Origin: Myceligenerans pegani
GTDB lineage: Bacteria > Actinomycetota > Actinomycetes > Actinomycetales > Cellulomonadaceae
Length of the DNA stretch: 64,000 nucleotides
Direction: 5' to 3'
NCBI RefSeq assembly: GCF_014892515.1
Contig: NZ_JADBGR010000064.1
Span: forward strand, 62,001-126,000
Made by a program: the position numbers and the translations under genes. The notes under the pieces were generated by a model. That model did not search any database. It was not told where the DNA came from and saw nothing but the letters and a program-made list of their open reading frames with translations. This document shows, in pieces, positions 59,253-64,000 of the stretch; the stretch's first letter is position 1, and each line of letters opens with the position of its first letter.

Positions 59253-60344
59253 ATGCCCCGAACCCCGATCGAACCACCCGGCACACGCCCCCGCATCGCC
59301 GCCCTGGACGTCCTGCGCGGCTTCGCGCTGTGCGGGATCACCCTCGCCAACGTCGTCCCGATCGCGAGCAGCGCGATACCCGGCGGCCCCGCCGTCGTCG
59401 GCCCGGTCGCAGGCGACGCGGACTGGATCCACCTGCTCGTCGACCACCGGTTCTTCCCGATCTTCTCCTTCCTCTTCGGCGTCGGGTTCTCGATCGTCCT
59501 GGAGTCCGCGGCCGCGCGCAGCCCACGACCCCGCCTGGTCCTGCTCCGCCGACTCGCCGCCCTCCTCGTCATCGGCGCCGCCCACCACCTGCTCCTGTGG
59601 CCCGGCGACATCCTCGCCGTCTACGCGATCGCCGGGCTCGTCGTCCTCCTGCCCTCGACCTGGCTGCCGCGCTGGGCGACCGCGGCCCTCGCGGCGGCCC
59701 TCCTCGTGGTCGCCATCCTGGACGCCGGCGGACGGTTCATGATCGTCCCCGGCCTCTTCCTGCTCGGCTCGGCCCTCGCCCGGTACGGCGTCGTCCGCCG
59801 CATCGAGGACTCGACGCGCGTCCCGGCCGCCCTCGGCCTCGTGCTCGCCGCCTGCGCCGTCCCCGCCGTCCAGGTGCAGGCGCGGTTCGAGGCCGCCGGC
59901 GACATCGACGCCCTCGGGCACCGCATCGCCTACCCGCTGGCCGGGCTGCTCCTCGCCGGCGCGTACGTGTGCCTCCTGCTGGTGCTGCTGCGCACGCCCC
60001 TGCGCCCCGTGCTCCAGGCGATGCTCGCCCCGCTCGGCCGGATGGCGCTGACCCACTACCTCGGTACGAGCGTCGCCGTACTCGCCCTCGCCCACCTCGT
60101 GGGCCTCGCCGAGCCGTGGTCCTCGCGCGAGGCGCTCGGCATCGCGGGCGCGATCATCGCCGCCCAGTGGGTGTTCTCCACGCTGTGGTTCCGCCGATTC
60201 CGGTACGGGCCCGCCGAATGGCTGTGGCGGTGGGCCACGTGGCTCCGCCGCCCGTCGCTCCGCCGCCCGCCGCTCCGCCGCCCGCCGCTCCGCCGCCCGC
60301 CGTTGCGCCGGGCGCACGACGCACCTCGCAGCCTCGTAGCCTGA
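59253..60344 (+). CDS. DUF418-family membrane protein with repeated basic C-terminal tail
   Basis: The 363-residue polytopic protein has DUF418 landmarks: RIAALDVLRGFALCGITLANV, HRFFPIFSFLFGVGF, GRMALTHYLGTSV, and FRYGPAEWLWRWATW. DUF418 proteins (YeiB-like) are often next to regulators but have no proven function. The last ~25 residues are an LRRPP repeat produced by a 15-base minisatellite. It lies just upstream of a kinase gene whose -10 overlaps its final codons. Confidence 0.87.
   Translation: MPRTPIEPPGTRPRIAALDVLRGFALCGITLANVVPIASSAIPGGPAVVGPVAGDADWIHLLVDHRFFPIFSFLFGVGFSIVLESAAARSPRPRLVLLRRLAALLVIGAAHHLLLWPGDILAVYAIAGLVVLLPSTWLPRWATAALAAALLVVAILDAGGRFMIVPGLFLLGSALARYGVVRRIEDSTRVPAALGLVLAACAVPAVQVQARFEAAGDIDALGHRIAYPLAGLLLAGAYVCLLLVLLRTPLRPVLQAMLAPLGRMALTHYLGTSVAVLALAHLVGLAEPWSSREALGIAGAIIAAQWVFSTLWFRRFRYGPAEWLWRWATWLRRPSLRRPPLRRPPLRRPPLRRAHDAPRSLVA
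60242..60316 (+). repeat. 15-base minisatellite at the 3' end of the DUF418 gene
   Basis: GCTCCGCCGCCCGCC is repeated about four times, plus a degenerate fifth copy. It is in frame and encodes an LRRPP tail. Confidence 0.85.
60337..60342 (+). promoter_or_regulatory. -10 element for the third histidine kinase, inside the DUF418 3' end
   Basis: TAGCCT ends seven bases before the GTG at 60350 and overlaps the final codons of the DUF418 gene. Confidence 0.5.
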
Positions 60345-60349
60345 GCCGC

Positions 60350-61549
60350 GTGAACCTCACCCACCGCTGGGCCGCGACGGCGCGAGCCGCCGGGGACGCC
60401 GCCCTCGCCGTCGTCGTCCTCGCGGTCCTCGCCGCGACCGCGGCCGCGCTCGCGGCGAGCTGGGGAGGGTGGTACTGGGCGTTCGGCCTGGCTGTCGGAA
60501 CCGTGGCCGGCACACTCGCGCTGCTGCGCCGCCGCGGCCGGTTCGCCCTGGCGCTGGCCGGGCTCGGCGTGGCGCTCGCGGCGGTCGTCGTGGCGCGGCT
60601 CGCCGGACTGCCGGAGGAGCCGGCGCCCGCCACGGCGCTGGCGCTCGCCGTGCTCGTCGCGTCGGCGGTCCGGCGGCTCCCGGTCCGCGAGGCAGTGGTC
60701 GTCGCGGGAGGCGGGCTCGCCGTGGTCGCCGCGTCATGGCTCGCGGCGGTCCCGTTCTCGGCGGCGCCGTCGCAGGTCACGACGGTGTGCGGCGTCTCGT
60801 GGCTCGCGGCCGTCGCGGCCGGGCTCGGGGGTCGCCTCCGGACGGAGCGCCGGGAGGCGATGGTCGAGCGGGTGCGCCGGGACGAGCGTCTCGCGGTGGC
60901 GCGTGAGCTGCACGACGTCGTCGCGCACCACATCACGGGCATCGTCGTCCAGGCGCAGGCCGCCCGGATCGTGGCCGGGCGATCGAGCCGGCCGGAGCCG
61001 CTCGCCGGCCCCCTCGCCGACATCGAGACCGCCGGCGCGGACGCCCTCGCCTCGCTCCGCCGCGTCGTCGGCCTGCTGCGCGACGACGGCGACGCCTCCC
61101 CGTCCGCGCCGGGCCCCGAGGCGATCGGCATCCTGGTGAGCAGGTTCGAGGAGCGCGGCCCCGCCGTCTGCCTTCGTCTGCCCGACGACGACGCCGGCTG
61201 GCCCCCGGAGGTCACCAGCACCGTCTACCGGGTGGTCCAGGAGGCGCTCACGAACGTGACCCGGCACGCCCCGCGGGCCCGGTCCGTGACGGTCGACGTC
61301 GGCCGGACCCCGGACGGCATCCGCGTCGAGGTGTCCGACGACGCGCCGCACGCGGCACCCGGGTCACGCCACGGCTCCGGCTCCGGGGGTGCCGGCGTCG
61401 GATACGGCCTGGTCGGGATGCGGGAGCGGGTGGAGGCGCTCGGCGGCGCCCTGCGCGCGGGCTCGCGCCCGGACGCCGGGTGGACCGTCCTCGCCACCCT
61501 GCCCCTGCCCGCCGATGGCCGGCCCCTGCCGTCCGGGGAGCGGCGATGA
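60350..61549 (+). CDS. Sensor histidine kinase (DesK/NarL-pair type)
   Basis: The 399-residue kinase has an Ala/Val-rich N-terminal membrane domain of about five to six helices (about 15-150), phospho-acceptor His in ARELHDVVAHHITGIVVQ, and an HATPase domain (QEALTNVTRHAPRA, GYGLVGMRERV). GTG at 60350 is chosen because TAGCCT ends seven bases before it, the hexamer lying in the final codons of the DUF418 gene. The regulator gene overlaps its stop. Confidence 0.9.
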   Translation: MNLTHRWAATARAAGDAALAVVVLAVLAATAAALAASWGGWYWAFGLAVGTVAGTLALLRRRGRFALALAGLGVALAAVVVARLAGLPEEPAPATALALAVLVASAVRRLPVREAVVVAGGGLAVVAASWLAAVPFSAAPSQVTTVCGVSWLAAVAAGLGGRLRTERREAMVERVRRDERLAVARELHDVVAHHITGIVVQAQAARIVAGRSSRPEPLAGPLADIETAGADALASLRRVVGLLRDDGDASPSAPGPEAIGILVSRFEERGPAVCLRLPDDDAGWPPEVTSTVYRVVQEALTNVTRHAPRARSVTVDVGRTPDGIRVEVSDDAPHAAPGSRHGSGSGGAGVGYGLVGMRERVEALGGALRAGSRPDAGWTVLATLPLPADGRPLPSGERR

Positions 61550-62217
61550 CGATCAACGTGCTCCTGGCCGACGACCAGCCGATGGTCCGCGGCGGCCTGC
61601 GCCTCATCCTGGAGGACCAGCCCGACATCGACGTCGTGGCCGAGGCGTCCGACGGCGTCGAGGCCGTCGCCCTGGCGGAGCGGCTGCGACCGGACGTCTG
61701 CCTCGTCGACATCCGGATGCCGGGCCTGGACGGCATCGCGGTCACCCGCACCCTCGCCGGGCCCGACGTGCCGGACCCGCTCCGCGTCATCGTGGTCACC
61801 ACGTTCGACGACGACGAGTACGTCTACGGGGCGCTGCGCGGCGGTGCGGTCGGCTTCGTCCTCAAGGACGCCGGGCCGGCGCTGCTCGTCGAGGCCGTCC
61901 GGGCGGCGCACGCCGGCGACGCCCTGGTCTCGCCGTCGGTCACGGTGCGGCTGCTGCGCCACCTGACCTCCCCGCGCGCCACACCGGGCAACGCCGGGAA
62001 GGCGGCGGTGCGGCCGCTGTCCGAGCGGGAGACCGAAGTGGTCCGCGCGATCGCCCGCGGCCGCACGAACCTGGAGATCGCGGCGGACCTGTTCATCTCC
62101 CTCAGCACCGTCAAGGGCCACGTGGCGGCGATCCAGGCCAAGCTGGGCCTGCGCAACCGCGTGGAGATCGCCGCCTGGGCGTGGGACAACGGGGTGGTGG
62201 CGTCCGCGTCGTCGTAG
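61546..62217 (+). CDS. NarL/LuxR-type response regulator
   Basis: The 223-residue regulator has a receiver (VLLADDQPMVRGG, phospho-Asp in VCLVDIRMP, VVTTFDDDEYVYGAL, Lys in FVLKDAGP) and a LuxR HTH (LSERETEVVRAIARGRTNLEIAADLF, TVKGHVAAIQAKLGLRNR). Its ATG overlaps the kinase stop (ATGA at 61546-61549), so kinase and regulator are made in step. The target is unknown; the DUF418 gene upstream is a candidate. Confidence 0.93.
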   Translation: MTINVLLADDQPMVRGGLRLILEDQPDIDVVAEASDGVEAVALAERLRPDVCLVDIRMPGLDGIAVTRTLAGPDVPDPLRVIVVTTFDDDEYVYGALRGGAVGFVLKDAGPALLVEAVRAAHAGDALVSPSVTVRLLRHLTSPRATPGNAGKAAVRPLSERETEVVRAIARGRTNLEIAADLFISLSTVKGHVAAIQAKLGLRNRVEIAAWAWDNGVVASASS

Positions 62218-62283
62218 CGGGCGTTCGGCGTCGGCGGCGCCGAGGGTCTGCTCGGGCTCGCGGCGTGGGCCGCGGAGCTGGTG

Positions 62284-63267
62284 TCATGCCCCGCCGCCGA
62301 TGGTCACCACGGTCTTGCCGCGGGCGTGGCCCGCGCCCTGGGCGGCGACGGCGGCCGGCGCGTCGGAGAGCTCGTAGGTGCGGTCGACGGCGGGCCTCAG
62401 CTGCCCGGCGTCGGCCAGCCTCGTGAGCTCGGCGAGATCCTCGGGGTTCGGCTTGGCGCTCAGCGTCGTCACGGTCGAGCCGTTCCGCGATCCGGCCGAC
62501 ATGGCCTGGAGCAGGTAGGGGAGCGGGCCGAGGACCTTGCCGCCGGGCATGCCGGTCGCGACGACGCAGCGCCCGCCGGACCGCAGCGCCCGCCGGTAGT
62601 CGGCCAGGGAGTGGCTGCCGACCATGTCGAGGATCCGGTCGTAGGAGCCCTCGCGCCGGGTGAAGTCCTCCTCGGTGTAGTCGACGACGTCGTCGGCCCC
62701 GATCGAGCGGACCAGGTCGAGCGCGTCCGTGCGGCACACGCCCGTCACGTGGGCGCCCTGCGACTTCGCGATCTGCACCGCGAAGGTGCCCACGCCCCCG
62801 GAGGCGCCGTTGATCAGCACGCGGTGACCGGGCCGGACGCGGGCGGCCCGGATCCCCTGCAGCGCGGTGATGCCCGCGAGCGGCACGGCCGCGGCCTCCG
62901 CGAAGCCGAGCCCGGCCGGTTTCGGGGCGACGGCGTCCTCGGTCGCGAGGGCGTACTCGGCGAAGGTGCCGCGGGGCAGTTCGCCGAACACCTCGTCGCC
63001 GGGACGCCACCGCGTGACCTTCGGTCCGACCGTCTCGACGACCCCGGCCACGTCGGCGCCCGGGACCGGGTTCCGCGGCCGGAACGGGCCGAGCGCGAGC
63101 CGGAACAGGTACGGATGGCCGGCCACCTCCATCCAGTCCTTGGCGTTGACCGACGCCGCCTCGACCCGCACCAGGACCTCGCGGTCCCCCGGGGCGGGGT
63201 GTTCCACGTCCTCGACCCTCAGCACCTCGCCCGGATCGCCGTACCCGTGCTGCACGATCGCTCGCAT
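62284..63267 (-). CDS. MDR-superfamily NADP-dependent oxidoreductase (quinone-reductase-like)
   Basis: The 327-residue protein has the MDR layout with no structural-zinc Cys cluster: EVLVRVEAASVNAKDW, GADVAGVVETVG, and cofactor motif NGASGGVGTFAVQIAK. These enzymes reduce quinones or enones with NADPH. GAGGGAG precedes the ATG. A near-perfect 26-base palindrome lies just upstream, shared with the divergent TetR gene. Confidence 0.9.
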   Translation of the reverse strand: MRAIVQHGYGDPGEVLRVEDVEHPAPGDREVLVRVEAASVNAKDWMEVAGHPYLFRLALGPFRPRNPVPGADVAGVVETVGPKVTRWRPGDEVFGELPRGTFAEYALATEDAVAPKPAGLGFAEAAAVPLAGITALQGIRAARVRPGHRVLINGASGGVGTFAVQIAKSQGAHVTGVCRTDALDLVRSIGADDVVDYTEEDFTRREGSYDRILDMVGSHSLADYRRALRSGGRCVVATGMPGGKVLGPLPYLLQAMSAGSRNGSTVTTLSAKPNPEDLAELTRLADAGQLRPAVDRTYELSDAPAAVAAQGAGHARGKTVVTIGGGA

Positions 63268-63286
63268 GGCCGCTCCCTCGAGAGAT

Positions 63287-63312
63287 TTACGGTGTAAATA
63301 TTTACGCCGTAA
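63287..63312. promoter_or_regulatory. TetR operator, 26-base near-perfect palindrome
   Basis: The arms TTACGGTGTAAAT and ATTTACGCCGTAA are inverted copies differing in one base pair. The palindrome lies 20 bases upstream of the MDR oxidoreductase ATG, within the divergent region shared with the TetR gene. Confidence 0.8.
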
Positions 63313-63521
63313 GTTACGCTGCGGGGCACGGGCCGTCAAGACCGCCGGCCCTCGGGCCCGGTGCCGCCGGCCGGTCGCCGGGGCTACCGGCACGGCCGGC
63401 CGCGGGACCGTCGGGAAGGCCGGTCGCCGGGCCGCCGCCACAGAGGCGGTGGTCGCCGGGCGGTTCGCGGGAGACCCGCGCCGCGACGGCCGGTGCGGTC
63501 ACGATCGGAGGGGAGCCACGG

Positions 63522-64000
63522 GTGTCGAAGCAGGCAGGCCGGCCGAGCGGGCGCCGCACGCTGAACCGTGACCGGGTGCTCGACGCCGGGATCGCGATGG
63601 CCGACGCCGAGGGGATCGGCGCGCTGTCGATGCGGCGGCTCGGCAAGGAGCTCGGCGTCGAGGGCATGGCGCTGTACAACCACGTGAAGAACAAGGACGA
63701 CCTGCTCGACGGCATGCTCGACCGGGTCGCCGCGGAGATCGAGCTGCCGGGGAGCGAGTCGCCGGGGACGCCCCCGGCCGGCGGTGGCGTGCGGGAGGCC
63801 GCGCCGTCGGCTGCCGTGCCCCCTGCTGCCGCGCCGTCCGCTGCCGCGGCGGCCCGAGCGTCGTCGTCCGCGGCCCCCGCCGACTGGCGCCACCGCGCGC
63901 GGCGTCGTGCGGTCTCGGCCCATGCCACCCTGATGCGCCACCCGTGGTCGGCCGCGCTGTGGACGTCGCGCATCGGCATCGGGCCCGCGCGCATGCGCTA
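63522..64000 (+). CDS. TetR-family regulator, truncated at the window end
   Basis: The frame from GTG at 63522 (GGAGGGGAG upstream) encodes a TetR HTH (LDAGIAMADAEGIGALSMRRLGKELGVEGMALYNHV) and then an Ala/Pro/Ser-rich stretch before a helix that runs off the window. The TetR_C-type GMALYNHV reading fits tetracycline-repressor-like regulators. It probably represses the divergent MDR oxidoreductase through the palindrome at 63287-63312. Confidence 0.85.
   Translation, partial: MSKQAGRPSGRRTLNRDRVLDAGIAMADAEGIGALSMRRLGKELGVEGMALYNHVKNKDDLLDGMLDRVAAEIELPGSESPGTPPAGGGVREAAPSAAVPPAAAPSAAAAARASSSAAPADWRHRARRRAVSAHATLMRHPWSAALWTSRIGIGPARMR

Noticed and set aside
1-64000. tRNA, rRNA, insertion sequences, prophage or integrase attachment sites
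   Set aside because: I saw no cloverleaf-like tRNA sequence, transposase, integrase or phage structural gene. Absence was judged by reading and not by a covariance or profile search.

Overview
The window is very GC-rich, densely packed, and uses GTG/TTG starts, many leaderless promoters, Tat and lipoprotein signals, WXG-type secretion substrates and a DUF222/HNH (13E12-type) protein. All of this points to an actinobacterium. The large secreted carbohydrate-active proteins suggest a Micrococcales plant-polymer degrader (Promicromonosporaceae or Cellulomonadaceae-like), but that placement is inference. I see no rRNA, tRNA, CRISPR array, insertion sequence or prophage.

Layout. 0-6.5 kb: a broken-off DEDDh exonuclease/BRCT protein and small accessory genes (cupin, DUF1801, transglutaminase-like, a SecD-head lipoprotein, an FMO-like flavoprotein, DUF2200). 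6.7-8.4 kb: a translationally coupled DprA-like plus zinc-ribbon phosphoribosyltransferase pair, the best candidate in the window for a compact defence or toxin-antitoxin system. 8.4-14.3 kb: a NarL-type two-component system divergent from an ABC exporter, then an autoregulated MarR repressor. 14.4-17.8 kb: a WXG-type secreted protein with a lipoprotein partner, and a secreted trypsin. 17.8-22.2 kb: a membrane-anchored STAND NTPase with TPRs, next to a PP2C-like phosphatase and a NUDIX protein. 22.3-24.8 kb: a UDG-family protein, a DedA protein and a membrane protein, the last two each preceded by a coupled micro-ORF. 24.9-32.9 kb: a second two-component system, an FAD oxidase/DrrAB exporter operon, and an MMPL transporter with a divergent TetR.

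32.9-50.3 kb is a glycan-utilisation locus. It has two secreted alginate-lyase-superfamily proteins, a LacI regulator with five related operator-like sites, a lipoprotein/two-permease sugar importer, cytoplasmic GH43 and GH36 enzymes, and a secreted double-GH43 protein. The logic appears to be: depolymerise outside, import oligosaccharides, then remove galactose (and arabinose?) inside. Three copies of a long-hairpin intergenic repeat sit just downstream of genes in and around this locus.

50.4-64 kb: a degenerate trypsin/solute-binding/vWA membrane protein, a 35-codon membrane ORF, an SDR/TetR divergent pair, a methyltransferase, a metallo-hydrolase with an Ala-Gly hexanucleotide repeat, the DUF222/HNH protein, a minisatellite-rich non-coding stretch, a DUF418 protein, a third two-component system, and an MDR oxidoreductase divergent from a truncated TetR gene with a near-perfect palindromic operator.

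Across the window about eighteen starts have a -10-like hexamer ending 6-7 bases before the start codon and usually no Shine-Dalgarno sequence. This leaderless signature was used to choose several starts.
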